Positions 18,009-26,576 of a stretch of DNA of 64,000 nt are shown piece after piece. A program made the position numbers and the translations under genes. Within the stretch, counting starts at the first letter, position 1. Each line of letters begins with the position of its first letter. Location: NCBI RefSeq assembly GCF_014635885.1, contig NZ_BMDR01000005.1, positions 335,381-399,380 of the forward strand, in the 5' to 3' direction. Under the pieces are notes generated by a model. It was not told where the DNA came from. It searched no databases and saw only the letters and a list, made by a program, of their open reading frames with translations. Source of the stretch: Acinetobacter vivianii. Lineage in GTDB: Bacteria; Pseudomonadota; Gammaproteobacteria; Pseudomonadales; Moraxellaceae.

Positions 18009-19880
18009 ATGGAATCGTTTCGTACTCTCATTAAGGGTTGGCTTGGCAAAGTCCTGTTAGTTTTGTTTTTGACTCCTTTAGCACTTGTCGGTATAGAAGG
18101 GTATTTTAGTGGTAGCAATAAAGCAGACGTTGCAAAATCAGTAAACGGTCAAGATATTTCTAATAAAGAATTAGAAAGTGCAACCAAAAACTATAAAGAT
18201 CAATATTTATCACTGGTAAAAGGTGATGAATCACTTTTGAATTTGCCTGTTATTCAGGAAAAAGCATTAGATGCACTTGTTGCTCGTTCATTGCTACAAC
18301 AACAAGCCGAAAAGTTAGGTATGACGCTAAGCGATGTACAACTTGAGCAAATGTTGGCACAACAGCCGAGTTTTCAGGAAAATGGCAAGTTCTCTCAAAC
18401 CTTATATGAGAACTATCTACGTTCTGTGGGAATGACCAATCAGGCCTTGATCACCAGCTTACGCCAAGATCATGCGCTGAAAATGATTTCAACATCATTG
18501 ATGGATTATGCTCTAGTGAGCAAGTCTGATGTGCAGCAGTTGGCAAATTTACAGACTGAACAGCGTACTTTGCATTTGGCAAGTATTAAGCTAGATGACT
18601 ATAAGAAAGGCGTAACTGCTTCTAATCAGGAAATTGCTGACTACTACAACAAGCATAAAAATGAATTTAAGCAAGTTGCAAGTGTTGACGTTGATTATGT
18701 CGTGCTTACACCTGCTTTGCTGCCTAAAGCAAATCTTGCGGTTACAGAAGCTGATCTTCAACAAGCCTATACTGCTTTTGTTGATGAGAAGAAAAAAGCA
18801 ATTAAACCTCAGGTTAAACATATTCTCATTACTACTGATGCGCGTGATGATGCGGCAGCTCAGAAGCTTGCCAATGAGGTCTATGCAAAAATTCAGGCAG
18901 GTGAGTCATTTGCTCAGGCCGCAGCTCAATACTCTGAAGATCCGAGTTCTAAAACACAAGGCGGTTTAGTCGATGCTTATGCGCCAGGTGTTTTCTCGGC
19001 TGATTTTGATAATGCAGTGAATGCATTAAAGAATGGTGAAATTTCTAAACCAGTTAAGACTCAGTATGGTTATCACATTATCCAAGCTGAATCTCCAATG
19101 GTGAAATTACCTTCATTTGAAGCTGAAAAAGCGCGTTTAACTGCTGAGGTTGAGAAAAGCAAACTGGCTAACCAGTTTAGCGATACCGTGAACAGCTTAA
19201 ATGAAATGGTGGTTGGTAATGATTCTCTAGATGCTGTTGCTGAGGAAGTGAAGGGTGCGCGTATTGAGTCTGCAAATGGCGTGACTTTAGCAACTGATAA
19301 CCCATATCTCAGTGATTTAAGCGTTAAAGCAAAATTATTTAATGATGATGTGAAAAATGGTGACCGTAACGCGTCTTCAAATATTCAGTTGGCAAATGGC
19401 GATACGATCTGGATTAAAGTTCGTAACTACCATGCAGCGGGCGTTAAACCGTTAGATCAAGCGACTGCTGAAGTAAAAGCAAAAGTGATCGAAGCGAAGG
19501 CGTATAAAGCAGCTCAAGCGAAAATTGCCACAATCCTGACTGATTTTAAAACTCAACCGGCGGCACAAGTGGTTGCAAAATCTCAAGTGAACTTTGAAAA
19601 TGCAGGTACATTTGCACGTTCTCAAGGTTTAAAACGTCCGATTGAGCGTGCTGCATTTAGTATTCCAGCGCCAGCAAAAGAAGGCTTATGGTCTGCCACA
19701 ACTGCAAAACTACCAAATGAGTTGGTGATTGTTGCAGTTTCAAATGTGAACAGTAGTGTTGCAAGCACTTTGCCAGCAGAACAGGTACACGAGTTGAATC
19801 AGCTTTACCAGCAATTCCGTGGACAACAGATCCTTGAAGACTACACTGAATACTTAAAATCGAAGGCGAAGATCAAATAA
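18009..19880 (+). CDS. ppiD: Periplasmic folding chaperone PpiD (SurA-like, parvulin)
   Basis: PpiD is an inner-membrane-anchored periplasmic chaperone acting on proteins leaving the Sec translocon. The 623-residue protein has an N-terminal anchor (VLLVLFLTPLALVGIEGYF), a SurA_N-like chaperone region, and one parvulin domain near residues 265-370 (VKHILITTDAR, AAAQYSEDPSSKTQGG, QYGYHIIQ). The C-terminal chaperone part follows. Gene order hupB-ppiD agrees with the assignment. It ends in a strong bidirectional hairpin. Confidence 0.93.
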   Translation: MESFRTLIKGWLGKVLLVLFLTPLALVGIEGYFSGSNKADVAKSVNGQDISNKELESATKNYKDQYLSLVKGDESLLNLPVIQEKALDALVARSLLQQQAEKLGMTLSDVQLEQMLAQQPSFQENGKFSQTLYENYLRSVGMTNQALITSLRQDHALKMISTSLMDYALVSKSDVQQLANLQTEQRTLHLASIKLDDYKKGVTASNQEIADYYNKHKNEFKQVASVDVDYVVLTPALLPKANLAVTEADLQQAYTAFVDEKKKAIKPQVKHILITTDARDDAAAQKLANEVYAKIQAGESFAQAAAQYSEDPSSKTQGGLVDAYAPGVFSADFDNAVNALKNGEISKPVKTQYGYHIIQAESPMVKLPSFEAEKARLTAEVEKSKLANQFSDTVNSLNEMVVGNDSLDAVAEEVKGARIESANGVTLATDNPYLSDLSVKAKLFNDDVKNGDRNASSNIQLANGDTIWIKVRNYHAAGVKPLDQATAEVKAKVIEAKAYKAAQAKIATILTDFKTQPAAQVVAKSQVNFENAGTFARSQGLKRPIERAAFSIPAPAKEGLWSATTAKLPNELVIVAVSNVNSSVASTLPAEQVHELNQLYQQFRGQQILEDYTEYLKSKAKIK

Positions 19881-19898
19881 TTGATTTGATCCCCGCAT

Positions 19899-19932
19899 AA
19901 AAAAAGCCAGTTGATATCAACTGGCTTTTTTT
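19899..19932. terminator. Bidirectional terminator between ppiD and cpoB-like gene
   Basis: A7, then the perfect palindrome GCCAGTTGATATCAACTGGC, then T7. It serves both converging genes. Confidence 0.95.
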
Positions 19933-19948
19933 ATGGAAAGAAGAAAAC

Positions 19949-20806
19949 TTATTTTTTCTGAATAAATTTTGCTTCTTCAGATTGAGGGTATTGGCTTAAA
20001 AGTTTGCTTTTGTACTGACTTGCTAAAGCATCATTATGATCAACTTCTTTCGCAATGCTGTAAAGCTGGTATACGGCACGCGATGCTCTTGCTGAATTCG
20101 GGTAGCGGGTCGCCACAATATTATAGTTTTGCTTTGCAGATTTATAATCGACAGGATCAACCGCTAAATAAAACTCGGCAAGCCAAAAATATGCATTACC
20201 AATATAAATACCATTTGGATGGTTTTTAATAAAGTTCTGCATTGGCTGAATTGCTTTTTTTGCACCACCTTGTTTGTAGGCATCAAGCGCAACCGTATAA
20301 GCCGCTTTTTCTAGCTCAATTTGATCATTGGTCGCATTGTTAGTTGCTACGCTATTCGTTTGCGGTTGAGCAGTTGGGGCTTGAGTGGTTGCAGGTGTGG
20401 TTTGTTGCGGTACTGGTGCGGCTGGGACGATCGCAGGAGTGCTGGTATCTGCATTTGTTGATGCTGTTGCAGCAGAGGCATCTTGTGCTTCAGGATTATC
20501 CTCAGGCGGATCAATTTTTTGCGAAAGTAGCTCTAAGCGCTGATCCAGATCGGTATAGCGGTTGGTCAGTTCTTTTTTTAATTGCTCAATTGCATTGTCA
20601 TGTTCTTCAAGTTGACCACGTAACTTGCGGATTTCCTCTTCAAGCTTCTGGTTCTTTTGCATGATTTCCCAGTTTAAGCTTGGTGTACCTGCAACAACAT
20701 TATTGGCTTGTTGTTGGCTTAAAGCGCGAGATTCAATGGGAACATTGGCATATAAATGCGCACTGCTCAGCAGGGCAATAAAAAGTACGGAATGCTTTTT
20801 TAGCAT
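19949..20806 (-). CDS. cpoB: CpoB/YbgF-like periplasmic TPR protein
   Basis: This 285-residue protein has a Sec signal peptide (LFIALLSSAHLYA). An N-terminal coiled coil follows (LEEEIRKLRGQLEEHDNAIEQLKKEL), typical of the YbgF trimerisation segment, then a Pro/Thr/Ala-rich linker and C-terminal tetratricopeptide repeats (YTVALDAYKQGGAKKAIQPMQNFIKNHP and so on). CpoB couples peptidoglycan synthesis to outer-membrane constriction with Tol-Pal. Here it stands away from the tol-pal genes, so the symbol rests on domain order alone. Confidence 0.82.
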   Translation of the reverse strand: MLKKHSVLFIALLSSAHLYANVPIESRALSQQQANNVVAGTPSLNWEIMQKNQKLEEEIRKLRGQLEEHDNAIEQLKKELTNRYTDLDQRLELLSQKIDPPEDNPEAQDASAATASTNADTSTPAIVPAAPVPQQTTPATTQAPTAQPQTNSVATNNATNDQIELEKAAYTVALDAYKQGGAKKAIQPMQNFIKNHPNGIYIGNAYFWLAEFYLAVDPVDYKSAKQNYNIVATRYPNSARASRAVYQLYSIAKEVDHNDALASQYKSKLLSQYPQSEEAKFIQKK

Positions 20807-21103
20807 AAAAATTCATCCATAAGTTGAAATATAAAGCTGTGGCCGAACAAGTCTTCACTGTTTACTTGCAACACACCAGATATAGATTTTTGATTTAGCC
20901 ATTAAAACAGCAACTCATTTAAATGCAATAAGCATTTACAATCTTCAAGCACTTTTGAAGAAATTAATCTGTTCTTGTTGAATGTTTGCACATATTGAAA
21001 GTAAAAAGATAACAAATACAGACTGGTTGATGATGAATTAGGCAGTTGAGCTAAAAACTCACTGAAAAACAGAGACAAGTCTTGCAACTCAGGCAAAAAT
21101 CTC
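20807..21103. other. Intergenic region upstream of cpoB-like gene and ffs
   Basis: About 300 bases without a convincing gene. It must hold the cpoB-like promoter at the left end and the ffs promoter at the right. A 64-codon minus-strand frame (20902-21096) has no good ribosome site and no recognisable sequence, so I do not call it. Confidence 0.5.
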
Positions 21104-21109
21104 TATACT
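21082..21109 (+). promoter_or_regulatory. ffs promoter
   Basis: TTGCAA, a 16-base spacer and TATACT end about 10 bases before the SRP RNA helix. This is a good sigma-70 promoter at the position expected for a stable RNA. Confidence 0.7.
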
Positions 21110-21120
21110 TTGTCAGGCAA

Positions 21121-21234
<114 letters not shown>

Positions 21235-21236
21235 AT

Positions 21237-21734
21237 TTATTCTTCTCCGCTCGTTCGAGCAATCGCTTTCATAATCACACCCATATCAAAGCCACGGTAT
21301 TGTAAAAACCGAATTTGTCTTGCCTTGATTTTCGGATCCGTTGCGATTTCTTCTCCAAATTTCTTTATTTTCAGTTGATAAGCCTGATCAAGCCAGTCGA
21401 CCTCTTGTAATTCCTCTGTAATCAATTCTGCATCTAGCTGCTTGGCTTTTAATGCCTGTTTAATGCGTTGTAGGCCTTTGCCTTTTCTTAGTTGACTTGC
21501 CAAAGTGAGCTCAGCCACACGCTGGTCACTTTGATAGTTGTTCTGCGCTAGTTCTTCTACCAGTTTATCGACTTCTTCTGGATTGATCGCGTATTGATTC
21601 AGCTTGGCAATCAGTTCTGCCTGCGAATAGTCACGGCGTGTGAGCAGGGCAAAAGCATAAGAGCGTAGTCTTGTTCCCGTCAGGGTTTTGGGTTTTTCTG
21701 TTTTTTCACTATTAAACAAAATCGATTTCCTCAT
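21237..21734 (-). CDS. recX: RecA modulator RecX
   Basis: RecX binds RecA filaments and limits their growth. The 165-residue protein is built of three-helix repeats and has the family pattern RLRSYAFALLTRRDYSQAELIAKL in the first repeat and a QIRFLQYRGFD C-terminal repeat. It follows recA on the same strand, 31 bases downstream with a hairpin in between, so expression probably depends on read-through of the recA terminator. Confidence 0.92.
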   Translation of the reverse strand: MRKSILFNSEKTEKPKTLTGTRLRSYAFALLTRRDYSQAELIAKLNQYAINPEEVDKLVEELAQNNYQSDQRVAELTLASQLRKGKGLQRIKQALKAKQLDAELITEELQEVDWLDQAYQLKIKKFGEEIATDPKIKARQIRFLQYRGFDMGVIMKAIARTSGEE

Positions 21735-21740
21735 GAAAGA

Positions 21741-21762
21741 AAAACGCCCCGAAGGGCGTTTT
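21741..21762 (-). terminator. recA terminator/attenuator before recX
   Basis: AAAACGCCC-N4-GGGCGTTTT is a perfect 9-base stem. On the minus strand it runs directly into a T5 tract located a few bases before the recX ATG. It should stop most recA transcripts and let a fraction into recX. Confidence 0.9.
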
Positions 21763-21765
21763 AGC

Positions 21766-22812
21766 TTAACTTTCTAAAAAGTCTGGTTCTTCTTCATCTT
21801 CGGTTTGTGCAGCTTCAACATTATTTTTAGTTAAAAGTTGCTCACGAATCTGTTTTTCAATCTCTTGGGCCATGGCTGGATTCTCTTCAAAATGACGAAT
21901 CACATTGTTTTTACCTTGGCCGATTTTGTTGCCTTGATATGAATACCATGCACCCGCTTTTTGTACGATATCTTGCTGAACTGCAAGATCAACCACTTCG
22001 CCTAGCTGATTGGTACCTTTGCCGTACATAATCTGGAACACTGCTTCTTTAAAAGGAGGCGCCATTTTATTTTTTACGACTTTAACGCGAGTTTCGTTAC
22101 CAGTAATCTCATCGCCTTCTTTCACTGCACCAATACGACGGATATCTAAACGTACAGACGCATAGAATTTAAGTGCGTTACCACCAGTCGTGGTTTCTGG
22201 GCTACCAAACATTACACCAATCTTCATACGGATCTGGTTAATGAAGATCACCATACAGTTAGAACGCTTTGCATTACCTGTGATTTTACGTAATGCCTGA
22301 CTCATTAAACGTGCTTGTAGACCCATGTGTGAATCACCCATTTCACCTTCAATTTCGGCTTTAGGGGTTAATGCTGCAACAGAGTCGACAACGATTAGGT
22401 CAATTGCACCTGAACGTACCAGCATATCTGCGATTTCTAGCGCTTGTTCACCGTGATCGGGTTGTGATACCAACAGGTTATCAATATCTACACCAAGCTT
22501 ACGTGCGTATTCTGGATCTAATGCGTGTTCCGCATCGATAAATGCACATGTACCGCCATTTTTCTGACATTGCGCAATGGCTTGCAACGTCATGGTCGTT
22601 TTACCTGATGATTCAGGGCCGTAAATCTCGATGATACGGCCTTTAGGTAATCCGCCAATCCCTAATGCGATATCTAGTGTTAGAGAACCTGTAGAAACAG
22701 CTTCAACTGCCTGTACAGTGTTATCACCTAAGCGCATAACTGTATTTTTACCAAATTGTTTTTCAATCTGGCTTAACGCAGCTTGTAACGCCTTGCTTTT
22801 ATTATCATCCAT
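21766..22812 (-). CDS. recA: Recombinase RecA
   Basis: RecA is a strand-exchange recombinase used in repair, recombination and natural transformation. The 348-residue length is normal. Walker A reads GPESSGKTT, and the L2 region is in [27 protein letters not shown]. An acidic C-terminal tail ([11 protein letters not shown]) is present. Acinetobacter has no LexA, and I find no CTG-N10-CAG box upstream; induction in this genus uses other means, including the leader RNA. Confidence 0.98.
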   Translation of the reverse strand: MDDNKSKALQAALSQIEKQFGKNTVMRLGDNTVQAVEAVSTGSLTLDIALGIGGLPKGRIIEIYGPESSGKTTMTLQAIAQCQKNGGTCAFIDAEHALDPEYARKLGVDIDNLLVSQPDHGEQALEIADMLVRSGAIDLIVVDSVAALTPKAEIEGEMGDSHMGLQARLMSQALRKITGNAKRSNCMVIFINQIRMKIGVMFGSPETTTGGNALKFYASVRLDIRRIGAVKEGDEITGNETRVKVVKNKMAPPFKEAVFQIMYGKGTNQLGEVVDLAVQQDIVQKAGAWYSYQGNKIGQGKNNVIRHFEENPAMAQEIEKQIREQLLTKNNVEAAQTEDEEEPDFLES

Positions 22813-22900
22813 CTCAAAACCTCAAAACTTTATTTCTTAACGACTAACCCAAGTGGATGTATTGAATCTCAACTTGTTGGGACTTGAGTATAGTGGCAGA
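22813..22900 (-). promoter_or_regulatory. recA promoter and leader
   Basis: On the minus strand a TATACT -10 element (22892-22887) predicts a leader of roughly 70 bases. The leader contains CTCAA-N11-TTGAG, and CCCAA/TTGGG can also pair, so it can fold. No LexA-type box is present. A structured recA 5' leader that affects expression has been reported for A. baumannii; whether this one acts alike is inference. Confidence 0.5.
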
Positions 22901-22971
22901 TTCTCATTGTTTATTCTACATCTGATCTCTGTCTATGCGACACAAGATGACGCATCCAAAATTAGAAAATT

Positions 22972-23400
22972 TTATTCATCATGATAAGACCATGATTGAA
23001 CATTTTCCTGTTTAAAACGATTGATATCACGACGATCTTTTTTGCTTGGTCGATGATCTGGTCGGGCTAGATTATGCATTTTTCGTTGTGATGCATGCAA
23101 CTCTCTACGAGCAATACTTTCAGCTGTTTCTTCATAAAGGAGTTGTGCAGCTGGCGCACCACCACGTACCGCTGAAAGCGCCTTCACAACCACGGTCTTT
23201 TTCTCAAAACCTTGCTGGATGGTCAGTTCCATACCAATACGCACGTCTCTGGAGACCTTAACACGATCATTATTGTGGTGGACTTTACCGCCTTCTATCG
23301 CAGCTTTGGCAATTGAGCGTGTTTTAAAAAAACGTGCAGCCCAAAGCCATTTATCAATACGCATGGCTTCCATGCTTTCTGGTTCATGCTGTCTTGGCAT
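22972..23400 (-). CDS. hslR: S4-domain RNA-binding heat-shock protein HslR
   Basis: HslR (Hsp15) binds 50S subunits with blocked nascent chains and helps recycle them. The S4 domain is at the N-terminus (MRIDKWLWAARFFKTRSIAKAAIEGGKVHHNNDRVK), followed by a basic C-terminal region rich in Arg/Lys. The start overlaps the end of the yrfG-like gene by 17 bases, and the pairing yrfG-hslR is the same as in E. coli. The first 12 residues before MRIDKW may not be used. Confidence 0.9.
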   Translation of the reverse strand: MPRQHEPESMEAMRIDKWLWAARFFKTRSIAKAAIEGGKVHHNNDRVKVSRDVRIGMELTIQQGFEKKTVVVKALSAVRGGAPAAQLLYEETAESIARRELHASQRKMHNLARPDHRPSKKDRRDINRFKQENVQSWSYHDE

Positions 23401-24088
23401 CTGTTACCTGTAGGTTGGTTTCAAGATAATCAAAAAGTTCAGTTAAGTGATCAAGGGCAGGATAGGGTAATTCGGTTGCCGCTCTGGCAGCTTTACTGCT
23501 TGAGGGCTGTAAAATACTAAACAGCTGGGTAATACCGAAATCTTCTGCACTTTTGAGTACGGCAACGGTGTCATCAATAAATACAGCCTGTGCTGGATCA
23601 AATGGATGCAATTGCTGAAGTTTTTGCCAAAAAGCAGTTTCTTCTTTGGCGTGCCCAAGTTCTTCACTACTGATCATAAGTTCAAAATAGGGGCTAAGTT
23701 CCACATTTTCAAGCTTCAATTGCAGGCCTGCACGATCTGCATTGGTCAGTAACCAGCAACGATAACCTTTGGCTTTAAGTTGTTCTAACAATTGATGGCA
23801 GCCAGCACGCGGGCCAATTTTGTCGCGATGCTCGTACTGAAGTTGTAATACATCGACTCCGACTTTAGCCGTCCAGTGCGCCGAAGAATACCAAGATAGT
23901 GTATGCTTATGTTGTTGGTAAAATTGAAATAGTGTTTGTTGGCTTTGTTCCAGACTGCATTGGTGAACTTGAGCGTGTCGCTCAGGTAAACAGTGATTCC
24001 AGATAAAGTCGTCAAATGCTAAATCGAGTAATGTGCCATCCATGTCGAACATGGCAATCGGCTGCTGCTGTAAATCTGAATATGACAT
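23384..24088 (-). CDS. yrfG: HAD-superfamily nucleotidase (YrfG-like GMP/IMP 5'-nucleotidase)
   Basis: This 234-residue HAD hydrolase shows motif I as MFDMDGTLLDLAFDDF, motif II as LLTNAD, the motif III lysine in GHAKEE, and motif IV as VFIDDTVAVL. The sequence around motif I and the KLENVELSPYFELMISSEELGHAKEE stretch resemble E. coli YrfG, which dephosphorylates GMP and IMP. The yrfG-hslR neighbourhood supports this. Its start codon lies only 11 bases from that of cysQ on the other strand. Confidence 0.85.
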   Translation of the reverse strand: MSYSDLQQQPIAMFDMDGTLLDLAFDDFIWNHCLPERHAQVHQCSLEQSQQTLFQFYQQHKHTLSWYSSAHWTAKVGVDVLQLQYEHRDKIGPRAGCHQLLEQLKAKGYRCWLLTNADRAGLQLKLENVELSPYFELMISSEELGHAKEETAFWQKLQQLHPFDPAQAVFIDDTVAVLKSAEDFGITQLFSILQPSSSKAARAATELPYPALDHLTELFDYLETNLQVTDAKTA

Positions 24089-24099
24089 AAGGTTGGTCT

Positions 24100-24957
24100 A
24101 TGTTTATTAAAACGCTTGCCCCACAAGATCAGTTAATTTCACAACTTGTTCCCATCATGGCGCAGGCTAGTCAAATATTGCTGGAAGAATACCAAAGTTA
24201 TTGTGCTGGGTGCGAGTTTAATATTCAGGAAAAAAGTGATGATTCACCAGTGACACAGGCCGATCTGAAGGTGAATCATTTCTTATTGAAGCATTTAGCG
24301 ACCGTCACTCCGCAATTGCCAGTTCTATCGGAAGAGAGTGATTATTCTGCGCGCACGGCTTGGCAGCGTTGCTGGATGCTGGATCCTTTAGATGGCACCA
24401 AGGAATTTATTCATGAACGAGATGAATTTACGATTAATCTCAGCTTGATTGAGGGTGATCGAACCACATTTGCGATCATTGCAGTGCCTTGCGAACAGGT
24501 AATGTACATTGGTTATACTTCGGAACTGCCTTATAAATATAGTTTTAGTCGACAAGAATGGTTGCAGTACCAGATTGAAGAACATGATTTTTCCGCACCA
24601 TTACAAATTGGTCTGAGTCATAACAGCAAAAATCCCAAATATAAAAACTTTATTGAGCCGATCTTGCAACACCGTACGATAGAGCGACGCGAAGCGGGCA
24701 GCGCCTATAAATTTTGTATGATGCTGGAAGGTGAAATTGATATTTATCCTCGATTCCATCCTACTTCTGAATGGGATACCAGTTCAGGACAGGCTTTACT
24801 AGAAAGCATTGGTGGCGGTTTGTTGACCTTGGATAAGAAACCTTTTTTGTATAATCAGCGTGCTACGGTTTTAAATGGCGGTTTTATCGCATTTCGAGAT
24901 CAGCATTGCAAAAAAATTGCTTATGAGGCCTTGGCGCTTTCTGGCATTTTGGATTGA
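24100..24957 (+). CDS. cysQ: 3'(2'),5'-bisphosphate nucleotidase CysQ
   Basis: CysQ converts 3'-phosphoadenosine 5'-phosphate to AMP, removing a by-product of sulfate assimilation. The 285-residue protein shows the inositol-phosphatase family motifs: SDDSPVTQAD, VLSEESD, the metal-site motif LDPLDGTKEFI, and WDTSSGQALLESIGG. The ribosome site AAGGTTGG lies in the 11-base gap before the start, so the promoter must be within yrfG. It is probably co-transcribed with the phosphatase gene 51 bases downstream. Confidence 0.93.
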   Translation: MFIKTLAPQDQLISQLVPIMAQASQILLEEYQSYCAGCEFNIQEKSDDSPVTQADLKVNHFLLKHLATVTPQLPVLSEESDYSARTAWQRCWMLDPLDGTKEFIHERDEFTINLSLIEGDRTTFAIIAVPCEQVMYIGYTSELPYKYSFSRQEWLQYQIEEHDFSAPLQIGLSHNSKNPKYKNFIEPILQHRTIERREAGSAYKFCMMLEGEIDIYPRFHPTSEWDTSSGQALLESIGGGLLTLDKKPFLYNQRATVLNGGFIAFRDQHCKKIAYEALALSGILD

Positions 24958-25008
24958 GAGTCATCCAGCTCATGCTATAGTGGGGTAAATCCGAACTTGT
25001 GTGTGAAT

Positions 25009-25740
25009 ATGGCGCTGCATTTATTGCCGAAAAGTATGCTTGAAGCAATTGATTTATTACCTGATGCTTCAACACCTGTAACCTTGTTTACTCGACATTC
25101 TCTACGCGAGCTGGTGAATGGGCAGGGCTTGGCGGGTTATGATCTGCAATTGACCGAACCGGGACGTGATCTGGCCTATGCTTGGGGTGAATACTTAAGC
25201 CAGCATAGTGATCGGGCGATTCAGCATTGTATTTCAAGTCCAATTCAACGTTGTGTCGATACCGCAGCCTTAATGATTGAAGGCGCAGACCAGACACGTA
25301 AGGCTGTGAATACGCATCGTATTGAAATTGTGGAACAGCGCTTATTGGTTGAACCGGGCAGTTTTGTGCTGGATATTCAACAGGCCGCTCCCTATTTTCG
25401 TAAGCAGGGCGCTTTAGGCTTTATTAATAGTTTTGTGAATAATGCGCTGCCTGGTATGAAACATCCGATCACAGGTGTATTTGATGTATTGGAGCTGCTT
25501 TACCATACCCACCCAACCCAACAAAATGGTCTGAGTCTGGCGGTTAGTCATGACACGATTCTTGCTGCAATCATTGCCGTGATTTCGGGTAAAAACCAAA
25601 TTGAGCAAACAGATTGGCCAGAAATGATGGAAGGTTTATTTGTATGGTTTGAAGGCGAAGACTTTGCTGATAGCCAGTTAAAATGGATTTGGCGTGGTGA
25701 GAAAAATGTTTTGAATATAAAGCAGTTTTTAGGCAAATAA
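25009..25740 (+). CDS. Histidine phosphatase superfamily protein
   Basis: About 243 residues of the branch-2-like phosphoglycerate mutase/histidine phosphatase fold. The nucleophile motif reads TLFTRHSLRE, with Ser in place of the common Gly after RH. SSPIQRCVDTA carries the second Arg, and AVSHDT the second catalytic His. The start is taken as ATG 25009 instead of an upstream TTG. The substrate is unknown. Its position after cysQ suggests, weakly, another small phosphate-metabolism role. Confidence 0.85.
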   Translation: MALHLLPKSMLEAIDLLPDASTPVTLFTRHSLRELVNGQGLAGYDLQLTEPGRDLAYAWGEYLSQHSDRAIQHCISSPIQRCVDTAALMIEGADQTRKAVNTHRIEIVEQRLLVEPGSFVLDIQQAAPYFRKQGALGFINSFVNNALPGMKHPITGVFDVLELLYHTHPTQQNGLSLAVSHDTILAAIIAVISGKNQIEQTDWPEMMEGLFVWFEGEDFADSQLKWIWRGEKNVLNIKQFLGK

Positions 25741-25782
25741 TGTATGGGTAGATTAAATGCCCGAACAATGATTGTATTCAAT

Positions 25783-25817
25783 AAAACCCAAATAGATTTT
25801 TATTTGGGTTTTGTTTT
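25783..25817. terminator. Bidirectional terminator
   Basis: AAAACCCAAATA-N6-TATTTGGGTTTT is followed by a T-rich tail and preceded by A residues. It lies between the converging phosphatase and secreted-protein genes. Confidence 0.92.
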
Positions 25818-25841
25818 AAATGATCTGGCAGGATCAAAGAA

Positions 25842-26258
25842 TTAGCGACATTTCCCCGTTTTTTGTCCTTCAATGCTACTTTGATTTGTTTGCAGTCGAG
25901 TTGATGCCGAGCAATGGACATCACCAGAAATAACCGATTTTTCTAAATGAATCATGGTTGAGGCCTGTGGGGCATGAATATCACCACTTACGCTTGAATT
26001 AATTAAGCGTACTGCTTTGGCTTGGTTGGCCTGTATGCTGCCTTGAATGGAAGAGCTATTTAAAATCAGGCTGGCATCTTTCTGAATATTTACATCTCCT
26101 TCAATGGAGGAATTATTCACAGTACAGGTGGCGCCAGCTGGAATGGTAAGATCGCTGAGCGTATTGTTATCAATGGCGCTATTACATGTTGCAGCAAAGG
26201 AAAGGCTGCTGCATAAAGCAAAGCTAATGGGAATGATAACTTTCCAGATTTTATTCAT
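25842..26258 (-). CDS. Secreted bactofilin-like beta-repeat protein, hypothetical
   Basis: From ATG 26258 the 138-residue protein has a Sec signal peptide (ISFALCSSLSFAA). Four to five degenerate repeats of about 20 residues follow, each built around NSSIxGDVxxx (NSSIEGDVNI, SSSIQGSIQA, NSSVSGDIHA, KSVISGDVHC, QSSIEGQ). Such turns suggest a small beta-helix like bactofilins, but here in the periplasm or outside the cell. It has four Cys, likely in disulfides. It is divergent from the M66 protease across about 320 bases. Function unknown. Confidence 0.75.
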   Translation of the reverse strand: MNKIWKVIIPISFALCSSLSFAATCNSAIDNNTLSDLTIPAGATCTVNNSSIEGDVNIQKDASLILNSSSIQGSIQANQAKAVRLINSSVSGDIHAPQASTMIHLEKSVISGDVHCSASTRLQTNQSSIEGQKTGKCR

Positions 26259-26576
26259 GATGCTCTCCAGCATGTGTTATTTAATTATTTATATACACTT
26301 CAATTTAAATTAATTTTATTTTCATAAAATAGCGTAGTTGAGTTATAAAAATGTAGTTGTACATCGGTCTGGCATTGTTGTGGCTTTGATTCTGTATTAG
26401 CGCTTATTATTTTAAAATTACAATAAATTAAGCATACTATTTCAATATTAAAAATTAACTTCACATTCGATCATTTAAATTGTTAATATTATAAATATAT
26501 GATTTATATTAATTTTAATTAATTAACAAAATTTATCATTAACGATAATTTGACAAGTTTTTCTTGGGGAAATGTG
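26259..26576. promoter_or_regulatory. Long AT-rich divergent promoter region
   Basis: About 318 bases without a gene, markedly more AT-rich than the surroundings and with several short TTAAT/ATTAA dyads. It must hold the promoters of both the secreted repeat protein and the M66 lipoprotein. Such AT-rich stretches often bind H-NS; that is inference. GGGGA, six bases before ATG 26577, sets the protease start. Confidence 0.55.

Noticed and set aside
20902..21096. A 64-codon minus-strand open frame before the SRP RNA
   Set aside because: No ribosome site, no recognisable sequence, and it overlaps the ffs promoter.
22813..22971. Search for an SOS/LexA operator upstream of recA
   Set aside because: No CTG-N10-CAG dyad found; the genus lacks LexA.
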